From Agarophyton chilense (taxonomy: Eukaryota > Rhodophyta > Florideophyceae > Gracilariales > Gracilariaceae): a stretch of DNA of 64,000 bases. Location of the stretch: contig JARGXX010000075.1 of assembly GCA_030374765.1 (NCBI GenBank), forward strand, positions 1,550,001 through 1,614,000, read 5' to 3'. Shown one piece after another: positions 1 to 10,773 of this stretch. Each line of letters begins with the position of its first letter. Position 1 is the first letter of the stretch. Position numbers and translations under genes: made by a program. The notes beneath the pieces were generated by a model. It ran no database searches. It worked only from the letters and a program-made list of their open reading frames with translations, and was not told the origin of the DNA.

Positions 1-1005
1 TTTCGGGGAACATCTATGGCCACCAAGGCCTGTCTCGTATGACATTCTTCGTAGATTCAACGCCCCAGTGTCCCACGTCATCATGAAAGGATCTCAAAGT
101 CTTCGGGCGTTTTTCTATTGGTGGAATCTGTCTTAGGCGGTCTTTTGTGCGTCTAAATAGCTTGGACTTCCAAACGAGAAAATGTTTGGCGTTTCTCCTA
201 ATTGCCGCTCGGATCTTTGAGTCATTAGCACCCATAGATATATTACTGAGGTATCGACCGATGTCAGATCAGAAAGGACCTAGATTGTCGAACGGTGTCA
301 TTTCGACTCCGCCCTCAGCGTAGTGTATGTACAAGGGTATCGAGACTTTTTTGCTCGCAAATCTAGAGAGGTATTCCGCCGCCGCATATGCTTTCCCAGG
401 CCTATAAACAATTTCGAATTCATACTCAGCAAGAAGGTCAAGCCATCGAGATAGCCTGCTATGATTTATTTCTTCTTAAATGTATAGCTGAAAGCTTGGT
501 GGTCCGTCACAAGCAAAAATGGCTCTGCCTCTAGCAAATATAAACGAAACTTTTTCAGTGCAAACACAACTGCTAATGCTTCTTTCTCATACACCGAGTA
601 GTTTCGTTCCGATACGTTCAGGGTCCGGCTGGCGAATTGAACAGGGTGGTTCATACCATCTTCCTTTTTTTATGCTAGCACAACTCCCAGGGCCAGAGAC
701 GATGTATCCGTTTCAACGCGGAAAGGGGAGCTGAAGTCTGGAACCGCGAGAACTGGTGGTGACCCGAGTTTTCTTTTCAGAGATTGGAAGGCCGTCATCA
801 TCTCCGGGGTGAATGTCAGCTTCCGCTTTCCAGAGATCGCTTCGTGAAAAGGAGCCGCCTTGTTTACGAAATCTTTGATGAAGCGACGGTTATAACTTGC
901 CAATCCAAGAAAACTACGAAGCCCAGTAGTGTTAGTGGGCACTGGTGCTTCCTGGATCAGCGATACTTTGTTCATGTCAAAGGATACTCCGTTAGAGTCG
1001 ATCAT
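1..1005 (-). pseudogene. Element A RNase H and integrase N-terminus
   Basis: Translation from 1005 gives the region after the RT palm and then RNase H: the segment around 650-470 contains ASRTLNVSERNYSVYEKEALA and VTDHQAF, standard for gypsy RNase H. After a frameshift near 465 the frame continues with the RLSRWLDLL and VYRPGK motifs. At 235-14 a segment with HDDVGHWGVESTK and RPWWP matches the HHCC zinc-binding part of a gypsy integrase; the catalytic core is off the left edge. At least two frameshifts or stops interrupt it, at about 665 and 465, plus a stop near 270. Confidence 0.8.
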
Positions 1006-1029
1006 GTGGCCTAGCAGGGAAATGCGGGG

Positions 1030-1701
1030 TTAAGCAAAATCGCACTTTGAGATCTTGAGTTTTAATCCATGTTCGGAAATGATTTGGATAACTTCCTCTA
1101 CGTGTCTCAGGTGCTTTTCCATAGACCTTGAGAAGATGACCATGTCGTCTATGTAGGCGGGTGCGAACAAGATTTTTCCAAGAATAGAATCCCTCATTCG
1201 CTGAAAGGTCGCTGGAGCATTCATGAGTCCAAAAAGCATGACTTCAAATTGGAAAGTTCCCTGGCGGCGGACGAAAGTGGTCATTTCCTTACATCTGGCA
1301 GCCATTTGGATCTGACAAAATCCGGAGAAGAGATCAAGAGTAGTGAAAAAGCTACAACCACCCAAATCGTCAAGTATCTCATGCATGTGCGGGAGTGGCC
1401 AACGGTCCGGCTTCACGATAATATTTAAGGCACGGTAGTCTACACAGAACCTGGGTTTTCCATCTTTCTTCGTGGCTACTACGACTGAGAATGACCAAGC
1501 CGAAGAATAAGAGCGGATGATAGTATCTTCTAGAATGCGGTCTACTTCTCTTTGAACTACTTCGTTGTACTTTGGTGGCAATCTTAAAACGCGGGACCTG
1601 ATTGGTCTGTCCACTTTCAAATCAAACTCATGCATAACTGGTACATCTGCTGGACGTAAATTGTGCAACGACCAGGCAATAACTGATAATAATGTCGGCA
1701 A
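1030..1701 (-). pseudogene. Element A reverse transcriptase
   Basis: A 223-aa open stretch covers the fingers and palm of a Ty3/gypsy reverse transcriptase. Visible motifs are the FCVDYRALN block, LDLFSGFCQI, FGLMNAPATFQRM and the catalytic AYIDDMVIFS (YIDD box) near position 1150. It lacks a proper initiation context because it belongs to a polyprotein, and a stop separates it from RNase H at about 1029. The catalytic residues look intact although the surrounding frame is broken. Confidence 0.88.
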
Positions 1702-2201
1702 ATCTCTGTCGTGATATTTCGGAGAGGTATTCTAGCCTTCTAAGTACTGTGTTCTGCCATTCCTGGGAGACGGAATCAACACTCAGCAGAGAATCGAAGT
1801 GGTGCGTTTTGGGTTCTGTAATCGTTGAAAGTGGACGGCATACCCCAACACGGCGGCTTTCTGGGTAGTGGAGGACGGCTAGACAGTCCTGATGCGATGT
1901 TGAGTTCCCGTGGTAATTCGCTGTATTTTGTGGTTTGTCCTGTTCTCGGTCTTATTGATTCTATAGTCTATTGTCATCATGTTCTTGATGCTGGAGATCT
2001 TCAGGTGAAGTCTCGACGATGATACCTGGTGGTGGATGGAATGTGTACTCATCGCGCGAGAGATCATCTTCGAAGTAGAGAACGAAATCTCCATCATCGT
2101 CTCCGTTGAGTGCTTCAGTGCGCCCAAACGGTAGTCAGAGGAATTAAACGAGAATGGTAGTCACACTGCCTTATTCTAAGTCGGATATCAAAATAACCGT
2201 T

Positions 2202-3790
2202 TCAGGCGGCTCTATCTTCCGCAGGGAGAACAACTACTTCGTCAATTATCGGCACAATGAGAACTGGGTCACGTAAGAAAGGTGAATTATTTTTTGATTC
2301 CATCTCGGCGTTTTCTTCTTCATCTCTCTGTTTATCTTCTTCTTCCTGTTCTACATTATCCCGTTCTTCATGTTCATTCCCATCTTCAGGTGGCTGCACG
2401 CTTGTGACATCTGGGAATCTTTAGAAGGATTGAGGGTTGGGACCAATTTCTGTAGTATCTGACACTGGGGTAGCAGGGTTGGTCAATTAGATGGCGATCT
2501 CTTCAGAACGTGGCTAATGTTCTAAAAACGTTGTAACCTGTGGTGCTTCCGCCGAACAAATATCGATTGCAGGTGGTATAATAGGGCCATCTGGACCAGA
2601 AATTTGGACATTACTCTGGTAAAGGCTAACCTCCGTGGCCCAAAGGTGGTCATCAACGCGAGCCTGGGCTGTAAAAGTTCTCCAGTGGAACCTCGGACCA
2701 TTCGAAGTTAAGGCATGTGATGGACCTTCAGCTAGGCCTCCCTTGATTGTTGGTCCAGGTCTTGGCATATGCGATTCAGTATCTGCATCGTCCCCATCTT
2801 CTCCTAAATGAGGGGGGCGTCCTTTCGTGACGATTTCGCTACCCTTGTCCAGTGCAACCAGCGTAAAATCTGTATTAAGAAGAGACGAAGGGTAGGTGGC
2901 TGAGTTTTTAAGGTTCACGATCTCTTCTTCGTCAGAATCAGATGGGATGGCATCTGAACCAGAGGTGAAGTCCATACTGTCAGTTTCAGAAAGTGATGTG
3001 TAGGTTTCAAGACCAGTTCGATCCAATTCCACGCCAAGAATAGCTGATTTTTTTTGTACTTCATCTAGACTTCTCGTGCACCAAGGTCGATACATATCTG
3101 AATCTTTCCCAATTTCGAACTACGAATGATTAAGTCGAAAGGTGGCTGTTGAATGACGAGGAACTCTGGCGGAACTCTTAAGTCTTCAAAACTAACGGGC
3201 ACACTGGTCAATATACCAGTTACCACGGCTATATCTCCGTCAGCTACTTTGAACTGACGGTCAGTTGGTTTCGATTCCTGCGACAGTACTTCTTCCATTT
3301 CTGCTGACATGATGTTAGGGATGGCTCCAGAGTCGAGTAACGCCTGCGTCTTCGTGCCATAAACTCTGATTGGAACCACCTTTAGTCTTCGATCACCGCG
3401 AGGTATTTCAGCGGCATTCACTCTTCGGTGAGAAGATTTACCAGATATTATACGACAGATGTTCTTTTTCGCAACTTCGGCATCTCCACGGATGAGCTGC
3501 CCAAACTTAAGTCTTGATGAGGCGTTAATCAATTCCTCTATGACATTGTACTTTTCTGTGCGTTCTTCTGGCATCACTTTATTCGAGGGATTTCTGGAGG
3601 TCAGCTTTTTGGGTTTCTTAGAGCGCCTGCTTTTCGGAAAAGGGTGAGACTGAGGTTTAAAGCTCCTCGAAAGTTGTTCCAAATTTAACAGCGTTCTGAT
3701 GCCCATCCAGTTTTTGGTCCTAGTCTGCTTTGGCAACGGAGCTTCTTCTATGGTCCTTTTCGTAGCTGCCACTAGCTGGTTTTTACTCAA
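2202..3790 (-). pseudogene. Element A aspartic protease and acidic linker
   Basis: The 3790-3065 stretch (241 aa) ends in a retropepsin-like domain: KTQALLDSGAIPNIMS holds the D-S-G active-site triad, followed by a hydrophobic beta-rich part with FDLIIRSSKLG. Downstream ORFs at 3095-2514 and 2399-2202 are acidic and low in complexity and form the spacer between protease and RT. The frame breaks near 3080 and again near 2450. The stretch 2200-1702 holds no further recognisable domain. The DSG triad, with Ser in place of Thr, is found in several gypsy proteases. Confidence 0.7.
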
Positions 3791-4735
3791 ATCATAGGCA
3801 GTGAGTACTGAGACCTGGCTTGGTTTTGGAGGTTCCGCTGCCGCTGGCTGATGATCACGGTGCCCCTAGCGATCTTCTTCACGAGACTCGCTCTTCACAT
3901 TTCCGAATGCCACTCTCATTTCTTGGTTAGGGCCTCGGTTCCAACAGTTTTTTATTGAGTGGCCGTTCTTCCTGCATCTTCCGCAGCGCGGTTCACGGTG
4001 GGGGTTCGGAGGGCATTGGTTTGAATTGTGGCCTGGCCTCTGAAAAAACGTACAGAGTGGCTCTTCTTCTCTTCAAGGCAGAGCAGCAGGTGCTTGTGAC
4101 TTTTTAATAAATAATGCTAGTTTGAAGAGCTGATCAGCGAGGTGATCAATATTTTCTCCCATCTGAGAAGCCCCGCTTACCTTGTTCTTGTATATCACAT
4201 TCTTGGGCGGGAAACCCATGTTGAACGGATTGTGATCTCCCTGAATCTTTTTTCGAGCAGAGAAGTCTTTCGCCAACAATAATAGTGATCTGTAGTCCAG
4301 AGCCGACGGAATATAGCAAACTGCGCCGGATCAGCGTATTGCGTGACGGCATTGCGAAACAAATCGAACTTGGCCTTCTCGTTGAATCCAGACCTCCCGA
4401 ATGAATCTTCCATGTCCTTCATGGATCGTAAGAGGTCACTATACTACAGACGAGCGCTGATTGCCCTTTGGATATGTTCCTCGGGCTCCTCTGCTGTCCC
4501 AAATCGTTCTACGAAAGCCTGACTCACAATAGCGTAATCTTTACCTTCTTTCGTAAGGTCACCTTCCGAAGCAAGTATATCAAAATAGAATTCGAAAGCT
4601 GCGCCTTCTAAAAATCCAAGAAATTCAAGCGCGCGGTTTTCATCATCGTTCCAACGAGTAGCAACATTCTCATAATAGAAAAGAAACTTTCGAAGATCGA
4701 CATTAGCGAACCAGGTTCAAGCAGTAGAGTGTGCT
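3791..4735 (-). pseudogene. Element A gag with zinc knuckle
   Basis: Reading the minus strand from about 4735 gives a capsid-like stretch with repeated aromatic and charged residues (FANVDLRKFLFYYENVATRW, then LEFLGFLEGAAFEFYFD). It is continued in other frames at 4422-4195, 4352-4146 and 4279-4073. Between about 4020 and 3930 a CGRC-x4-H-x4-C pattern (CGRCRKNGHSIKNC) is a CCHC nucleic-acid-binding knuckle. Several stops and frameshifts are present. The assignment rests on position upstream of the protease and on the knuckle. Confidence 0.7.
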
Positions 4736-4753
4736 GCTTCACAACTCAAACGA

Positions 4754-5758
4754 ATGCATGCGTCAAACAAGCAAAGCAGTGTAGACCCGCATAATTTGTA
4801 TGGTAAGAGGCAGAAAACCAGATCTGGATCGGTCCGCGATCGCCTAGGAGAGAGACCAGCGACATTCAGCGCAGGGAGAAGAACTGCTGGAGAGTGGAAC
4901 AAACCTTGCTTTAATAAAGAGAAGTGTAAAGGTATCCAAACCATTAGCAAGTGTCCGGATACCTCGAAAGAAAAGAGACGGGATCTTCTCAACGAATTTT
5001 TCGGTAAGAAAACAGATGGATCTAAAACCTTGAATATCGAAGCGGTCTGGTCCGTACTGGAAACGTTCTCGAACGCTGAAGAAGGCAGATATGATGTAAT
5101 GCTACACGATATCGAGGAAGTTGAACTTGAAGATTCGGGCGCCAGTAACTCTACGGATTTAACCACAGTCCTATCGGCGATTCAGGAGAAGCATCCGGAT
5201 GTCGTGATACAGTGCTTCAAAAATTTGATGATCCTCGAGCCGGCCTTGAAGGGCAATGGACAGGGAATAAAATAAACAGCCTCTGGAAGGGTCGAACTCT
5301 CACTTACGATCATCCTACCAAGGAATGAACTCTCTGTACACATACATAACGTGGAATTTTTCGTAGCAGACGAAGAGATGGAAGAAGTAGTGTTAAGAAA
5401 ACCATTGATCAAAGCAATGGGATTCGATCTGGACACGCATTTAAGACGGGCAGCAACAGTGTTCAACGGAAAGTCCGAAGCAAAGCTGAAAGAAGGAAAG
5501 GGTCGCCGTTCAACCACAAAGCTTAGAGGCTTGAGTTACCAGTTAGTTGAAGATGACCCTATACAGCCACCAGAATGCGTGAAGGCAGGCTTTGGCAGGG
5601 ACTTTGACGCAGAAATTGATGAAGCCTTGAGAAAGGCAATAGGTGACGCTGAATACTCCGGAATGTCTGGAAAGGGGGTTCTAACCTCAATGAGAAGGCC
5701 GCAGATGGGTAATGAGCTACAAAAACTTATGTGCGCAACAAAACGGATGCGCAATTAA
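4754..5758 (+). pseudogene. Element F gag/protease-side fragments
   Basis: Two open stretches (4754-5275 and 5351-5758) lie in adjoining frames. The first has a Cys-poor knuckle-like CFNKEKCKG...KCP followed by an acidic part. The second contains VEFFVADEEMEEVVLRKPLI and GFDLDTHL, which in this lineage is the protease domain and its flank. A stop at about 5273 and a frame change near 5345 separate them. No DTG/DSG triad is visible, so the protease is probably incomplete. Confidence 0.55.
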
Positions 5759-7975
5759 ATTCCAAACTACTCTAAAACAGTGCAATCACTACAAGACCTT
5801 CTCGAGGAAACGTACAAGAAGTCAGGAAAACAGACTAAGAAAGCAGTAGAGAAGATTCGTGTCTGCGAATCTTGGGGGAAGCCACACAATGAAGCCTTCG
5901 AAATGATCTTAACGCAAGTAGCCGCTGCCACGAGACTCTCTCTCCCAAAAGAGAACCACAGAACGTGTTTGTTCACAGACGCGTCGGACACACACTAGTC
6001 TGCAAATTTGACGCAGGTACCCCAACAAGACCAAAAGAAACCAGTAGAACTTCAAGGACATGAGCCCCTGTATTTCTTGTCAGGGGGTGTTCAAAGGATC
6101 CACAGAATGCTGGAGCCTCTCTGAAAAAGAAGGTTTCGCCATCGTTGAGGCTATTTGTAGAATGGACTACCCAACGACCGGAAGAATCACCCCCATATAC
6201 AAAAACCATTCAAACCTCGTCTACATTTAGGATCCATATGGACAAAACCCAGATATTGTACGTCACGCTGCGAACAAACTGATGCGGTGGGCCTTGAAGC
6301 TGAGAAGTTTCAGGTAAATCATAGAACACGTTCCCGGAATAAGGAACGTAAAAGAAAATTCTTTTTCACGCTGGACGCTACAACCGAAGCAAACGGTACA
6401 AAACGAAAATTGTGGACGCATAAGTTCCCTCATCACAGCACCGATCAATCTTGTAATCGAGGAGAAATTCGATGCGCCTTCTGTACCGGACGTATTCCAA
6501 TCCCAGCGCCGCTATGAATCTAACACACCAAAGAGAGTCTCTAAGGAGACACTGCCGTGGCGACTGACTATTGGGGAGATCTGGATTCCAGAACAGGATG
6601 CTGATATCCGACTACGCATTCTTATTGCGACTCACACCGGCCGTACAGGTCATAAAGTGTATGATCTGATATATGGTTCAGTAGCAAAACATTTCTGGTG
6701 AAAGACCATTCGAAAAGACACCTGAGAGGTCGTCACATCTTGCTTCCACTGCATCGCCGCTGAGTCTTGCGCTACAGGGCCAAAACCACTCGGCCACACC
6801 CTCCCTGCGCAGAAACCAAACGAGATCACCCTTTTCGACTACTGTTACATGTCACGAGTCGAGAATGGAGAACTGTATACACTAATCTCGAAGGACGACT
6901 TATCGAAATATGTATGGTTGAAGGCGACATCTCAAGCAGATGCAAACACAACTGCCAGAGTTTTTATGGATTGGTTCGCCTCGTTTGGGATAGCACAGTC
7001 ATGGATCTCCGATTAATGCAGTCACTTTTACAACAAGCTGATGAAATGCCTCGCACACAGGCCGAAATGTAGTCATCATTTCATACTTCCATTCTGCACA
7101 TGGATTAATGGACCCGTCGAGGTGGTAGGTCGGGAGCTGCTGCGGACTTGTAGATCTATCCTACCTGAGTTTCAGTAACCAAATCTGCATGGGCATCTGT
7201 CCTACCCCTAATTCATTTTGCCTTCCGCAACTCGCCACCGCGGCGGCTCGATGGCAAGTGTCCACTTACTGTTTTCTTTGGACTTCCACAGGACTAGCTG
7301 CTGACCGCTATTTCGCGACACACAAACGCCACGAAGGTTTTGTATATCTCTGAAGAAAGAGTTCGAGCGCTCTCAGTGCAGGAGAAGATCCTCAAAGCTT
7401 TGGACAAACTACATCGCTAGTGCGCAGATCGCGCTAAAAAGCAAAGAAAAGCATCAGTTGAGTCTCATAACCGGAGAACCGGCATTTGACCGATTAACTT
7501 TACGGACGGCGATTCTGTTCTTCGTGGCGTTCTACAACGATGCGTGAAGTCAAAGAACAGCCTCAGATGGCACGGACCTTTCGAAGTTACGGCATGCAGA
7601 GAGCATTACGTATTCCATGTGCAAGATTTTTTGTTAGACTTCAAAAAGGACTGGGTTCATGGGAGCCGTTTGAGGTTCTTTCGAAACAAAGACTTTGAAG
7701 TCACTGAGGTGATCAAGTACCATCTAGCTTACCAAACTAACGAACTGAGGGAAATCGAGGATTTAGGGATATTCGTCTTCATAAAGGACAGCTAAAGCTA
7801 CTTTTGAAATGGAGAAGATTTTCAGAGGAAAAACCGACTGGGTCGGATTTGATTCACTCCAACAAGACGTTCCCGATATCTTTCGCGAGTACATCGCCGA
7901 ATTGAAGCATTTTCGCAACCAAAGACCTCGCAGAACCGCGGAAGCCTTTGACCTACAATGACCGAAGAATTTTTT
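5759..7975 (+). pseudogene. Element F RNase H, integrase and chromodomain remnants
   Basis: Around 5965-5990 LFTDASDTH is the first catalytic Asp segment of RNase H. Around 6065-6290, in shifted frames, the element shows SEKEGFAIVEAICRMDYPTT and ANKLMRWALKL. Integrase zinc-binding residues (HTGRTGHK ... CFHC) fall at 6630-6755, and core sequence with ENGELYTLISKDD and DANTTARVF follows to 7015. A basic GPFEVTACREHYVFHVQ stretch lies at 7565-7625. At 7860-7960 LQQDVPDIFREYI resembles the end of a chromodomain. Many stops and shifts. Confidence 0.7.
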
Positions 7976-7990
7976 TGTCCATGGGGGACT

Positions 7991-9090
7991 GTTGATGGGA
8001 CGTGCGCTACATAGGCGCAGGCGAATGTGCCGTAACCAAAAAATGATCGAAATTGCCAAATCACGGTACTGTTTGGGATACAATACAGTACAATCGAACA
8101 TCCAGAAAAGAGGCAGAGTTAAAAAAAAGCCCACGCCAACGGCAAAAGTGCGACGGCGGTGGGCGGGTGTCCCCACAAAAGTTCTAAGGGATTCCGGTGC
8201 CTGTTATCCCCTGCGTGTTTTGCAATCCGTAGACAGTTCACGCCGTCTATGAGGCAGTATCCGTGATCAACACAAGCTATTAACGAGGAACGTATTTGAA
8301 CTCAGATTGGCTGGGCCATAATGATCATCAATTAGTGAAGTCGAACCGTGGCAACAATATCAATGTATATGAGTACCTCAAGATCTTTTTTTCAATTGTT
8401 TAGAGATAATTTCAGCTCTTACATTTAGATTGCGTTAACACAAATCTTTTCTGAAATTGTTCGTAAGAACAACTCCAGCTAAATTATGGCTGCATTTTCA
8501 AGCAGAATATGCAAACTGTGAGCATCAAAGCTGACTTTGGAGTCGAAGACCAGAGTGTGCCTTGTGCTCGTCTTTACACGGTTCTGGATTGCAGGGTAAT
8601 AATTTTCTAGTCATCATCAAGTTCTACGTCCTAGGTGTCCGATACGCATAGACTGACATTGTAAAAAGGCACGCAAGAACTGCTTTCAGAACATCTTCAA
8701 GAATTCGTGAGGACGTATTGAGTTGATCAGAGATGACGTCTGAATTCGGCATCGATATGAATGTTCGAATCTGAATGGTTGGGTTTGTATCAATGGTTGC
8801 TCGGCAACCGTTTGTTTTGTATCATGTATCTGTCAAAATGGTTTAGCCAGGTACTTACGCTTTGATGCACACAAGGTGATCGAGGGACTAGCGAAGTCAG
8901 CTCCTTCTGTTGATGTTTAGATTCTAATCAAACTGTTTCTGTGTTGTTTGTTCCCCAATATCTTTTAGTTATGTGCCCAGCTTCAAGTTTCAGTTCTTTT
9001 GATCTACCTAGTTGTTTTCGCTTCTCATGAGATTTTATACAAGCCCCATGAACCCACAGGAAAGATGATCAAAATCAGTATGCACGTTCT
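7991..9090. other. Non-coding, degenerate stretch after element F
   Basis: No convincing gene. The first part may be the 3' LTR of element F, as it follows a purine run and begins TGTTGATGGG, but no second copy is present in the window to confirm it. The 86-codon frame at 7992-8252 is arginine-rich and has no recognisable domain. From 8280 to 9090 the sequence is AT-rich with no ORF, tRNA or repeat that I could identify. Confidence 0.4.
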
Positions 9091-9411
9091 GTGAAGTTGT
9101 GCGAGGTATTTCATGATGAGCTTCCTACCAATAACAGAAACAAAATTGTTCTTAATTTTCGTGAGATTATGTTACTTTTCCAATCGTATGAAAGAGCCAA
9201 AAGCTTGTGCCAGAATATCACAAATGGTGTGTTGAAAAGCAATGCTGGTTTCAAGTCTTCAGTCGATGCCACTTACAAAAGAGATGCTTTGGCTTTTAAT
9301 AGTGAAGTCTATGCTGATTTCTTGGATCTTCTATCTACAGAACGATATTTGAACAAGTCGTTTCGTAATTTTAGACGACGATTTGAAGCGAAAGGTGGCG
9401 ATTTCAACTGA
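9091..9411 (+). CDS. Hypothetical 106-aa ORF
   Basis: An open frame of 106 codons with a mixed, protein-like composition (KLCEVFHDELPTNN near the start, a helical middle with LLFQSYERAKSLCQ, a basic end with NFRRRFEAKGG). The frame may start upstream, since the first ATG falls within an apparently continuous segment. No family is recognised. It lies between the relic of element F and broken LTR pieces of element B, so it may be a gag fragment of another retroelement rather than a host gene. Confidence 0.25.
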   Translation: MKLCEVFHDELPTNNRNKIVLNFREIMLLFQSYERAKSLCQNITNGVLKSNAGFKSSVDATYKRDALAFNSEVYADFLDLLSTERYLNKSFRNFRRRFEAKGGDFN

Positions 9412-9429
9412 ATTTTAGTAAGCTACACA

Positions 9430-9545
9430 AAGGAGGTGATGATGCTACATGTTGGACTTGAATGGTTGCCGGCATGCGCCATGTACTAAAGTGGGTTAGT
9501 TACCAATAAGTATAGCTTTTTACTAATTTAGTATTAGATACACCA
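9430..9545 (+). repeat. Element B LTR fragment (5' part)
   Basis: Matches the beginning of the element B LTR (compare 28610-28725): ggaggt-atgatg, then gttggac-t-gaatggttgcc, ending at tttagtattagata. It stops at 9545, where an inverted leader/PBS segment begins, so this is a truncated and rearranged copy. Confidence 0.7.
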
Positions 9546-9740
9546 GATTCTAAGTCGGGAGACCAAAATGTGGTATAAACTAAAACCGTAGCGGGGTTGT
9601 AAGACCTGTCGGTCTTATGGAGCGCGCAACGGGCTCGACCTAGGAGACGGAGATTGAAGATACCTGTAAAATGTGGCAGTACGAGCCACTGAATGATACA
9701 TGTAGCGAAGTGAGTTACCCCACGGATGTAATGATGCCAT
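9546..9740 (-). repeat. Inverted element B leader, PBS and LTR end, followed by an LTR start
   Basis: On the minus strand, 9701 to 9546 reads the last ~130 bp of the element B LTR (ending ACCACA), the 3-nt spacer, the primer binding site and 7 nt of leader, equivalent to 19343-19501 in the opposite orientation. At 9702 the plus strand switches to an LTR start (TGTAGCGAAGTGAG...), which runs to 9740 and is then cut by the Plavaka-type transposon. The same head-to-head junction (gctaca/tgtatc) recurs at 19342/19343, showing that the rearrangement was symmetrical. Confidence 0.7.
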
Positions 9741-9763
9741 CGTCTGTGTTCTCGGAATGCTAG
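9741..9763 (+). repeat. Left terminal inverted repeat of the Plavaka-type transposon
   Basis: Begins CGTCTGTGTTCTCGGAATG and pairs with 18386-18408 at 22 of 23 positions (T/A difference at position 5). The base pair AT at 9739-9740 is repeated directly outside the right end at 18409-18410. The flanking LTR sequence resumes at 18411 exactly where it left off at 9740, which fixes the boundary. Confidence 0.85.
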
Positions 9764-9873
9764 ATAAGTGTGCTAGATAGCTAGTTTTGTAAATAAAAAG
9801 CCAAAAAAACTAAGAATTTGGCAGATTGCGCTAGTTCGGTACCTGAAAAAAAAATATTGGAAATAATAACTGC
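9764..9873 (+). promoter_or_regulatory. Left subterminal region with repeated CTAG motifs
   Basis: Just inside the left end are repeated tgctaga / gctagttt motifs (9761-9790 and again near 9829). The right subterminal region 18205-18285 has the same motif several times in inverted form (aactagaaa, gctagttt, aactagcac). Subterminal repeats of this kind are transposase binding sites in CACTA-group elements; binding here is inference. The region must also hold the promoter of the methyltransferase gene, since only about 110 bp separate the terminal repeat from the first ATG in frame. Confidence 0.5.
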
Positions 9874-10773
9874 ATGCATCTTAGTGTTCTGACCACTTGA
9901 TGCAGTTTAATCTGCATTTGCAGTTTACTGGTCACTTTTGACCGCTCTAGGTGAAGATCCATACCAAGGCAGTTGGTTCTCACGGACCCGCCGTATAATA
10001 TACGTGCGAAGAAGAACAGGAAAAACAGCTGGTACGACGTTCTTAACCGGCAAGACATGGTGAAGACGGCGAAGCTCATCTCTAAACTTATGCGTCCGGA
10101 AGTGCATTTCGTTATATTCTGCGCGATTGAGCAGGTGAACGAATGGAAAGAAGTGTTGGGTCGAATTGGTGCAAAGGATGAGAATGGACAGAAGAGCAGG
10201 TCGTTTGTCGTGGACAAGGTCCAGCTGCACTTCATTCGCTCTCAAGGCAATCCGATGCGTAATCCCGGACGTAGTTCGTGATCCCTGTTTCCCGGAACAG
10301 AGTACACCATTCATGGAGTTCGCAGCGGGTTGTCCTACGCCGAACAACATGGCATGGTGAACTATGAGAACTTCAGCTATGTACCATCGCGATATCCGGG
10401 TTACCATAGCGGGATTGACCAAGTGCCTCCCATGTCGAATGGTGAAACACTTCTATGGAGAAGGAAGAATGCCAAAGGAGCAGTTACGTATCAGAAAGTG
10501 AGGGCGGAACAGAAGTCACGCGCTTTGCTGAAGGAGCTCATCAGCAGGTTTTCTCAGCCGGGAGACATAGTGGTGGACCTCTTCGCCGGAACATTTTCAA
10601 CGGCCATGGCATGCATGGAACTGGAAAAGCACCGTCAGTTTCTAGGGTGTGAGCCAGATCCGCAGTGCTTTGATCATTCGAAGCACGCCGCTACAGTGAA
10701 ATCTGCGTCATGCATGCGGAACAACGAGACGGACATTTATATAACGCAAGATGTTCGGAACGCTGTGACTTGA
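9874..10773 (+). pseudogene. Transposon-borne DNA amino-methyltransferase (N6-adenine/N4-cytosine type)
   Basis: The catalytic motif LVLTDPPYNIR (positions 9973-10005) is motif IV of DNA adenine-N6 or cytosine-N4 methyltransferases. The AdoMet-binding motif I, DIVVDLFAGTFSTAMACMEL with GCEPD, lies C-terminal to it (10564-10656). The order IV-then-I is that of the beta class. The protein would modify exocyclic amino groups of DNA bases. The frame is open from an ATG at 9874 apart from TGA codons at 9898, 9952, 10279 and 10771. All other codons stay in frame, and no other stop type occurs. The stops could be nonsense mutations (CGA to TGA by CpG deamination would fit); a short intron around 9950 or 10280 is a less likely alternative. 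The start is uncertain: the region before 9952 is not clearly homologous. The ORF runs directly into the SET domain in the same frame. Confidence 0.8.

Larger units (their letters stand above)
1..4715 (-). mobile_element. Ty3/gypsy retrotransposon A, degenerate, truncated by the window edge
   Basis: On the minus strand the order is gag (about 4720 down to 4070), CCHC zinc knuckle (about 4020-3930), aspartic protease (3790-3065), linker, reverse transcriptase (1701-1030), RNase H (1005-270) and the start of integrase (235-14). This order is that of Ty3/gypsy elements. Stops and frameshifts split every domain, so the copy is dead. No LTR is seen: the 3' side lies left of position 1, and the gag end stops near 4715, where plus-strand element F begins head to head. 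The junction looks like a truncation or a nested insertion. Confidence 0.85.
4754..7990 (+). mobile_element. Ty3/gypsy retrotransposon F, RT-deleted
   Basis: Plus-strand relic with a gag/protease-like segment (4754-5758), the junction to RNase H (5780-6450), integrase (6540-7450), a GPF/Y-type module (7540-7700) and a degenerate chromodomain (7720-7960). The motifs resemble the gypsy lineage common in oomycetes and algae. The whole RT core is missing between about 5757 and 5770, where protease-flank sequence runs straight into the RNase H flank. Near 7979-7990 a purine-rich run (atgggggac) followed by TGTTGATGGG may mark the polypurine tract and the start of the 3' LTR, at low confidence. Confidence 0.75.

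Noticed and set aside
7992..8252. 86-codon Arg-rich ORF after element F
   Set aside because: No motif; lies where the 3' LTR of element F should be.
9874..10773. Selenocysteine or reassigned TGA in the methyltransferase frame
   Set aside because: Gag of element D and ORF2 end in TGA, no SECIS-like element was seen, and nonsense mutation by CpG deamination is simpler.
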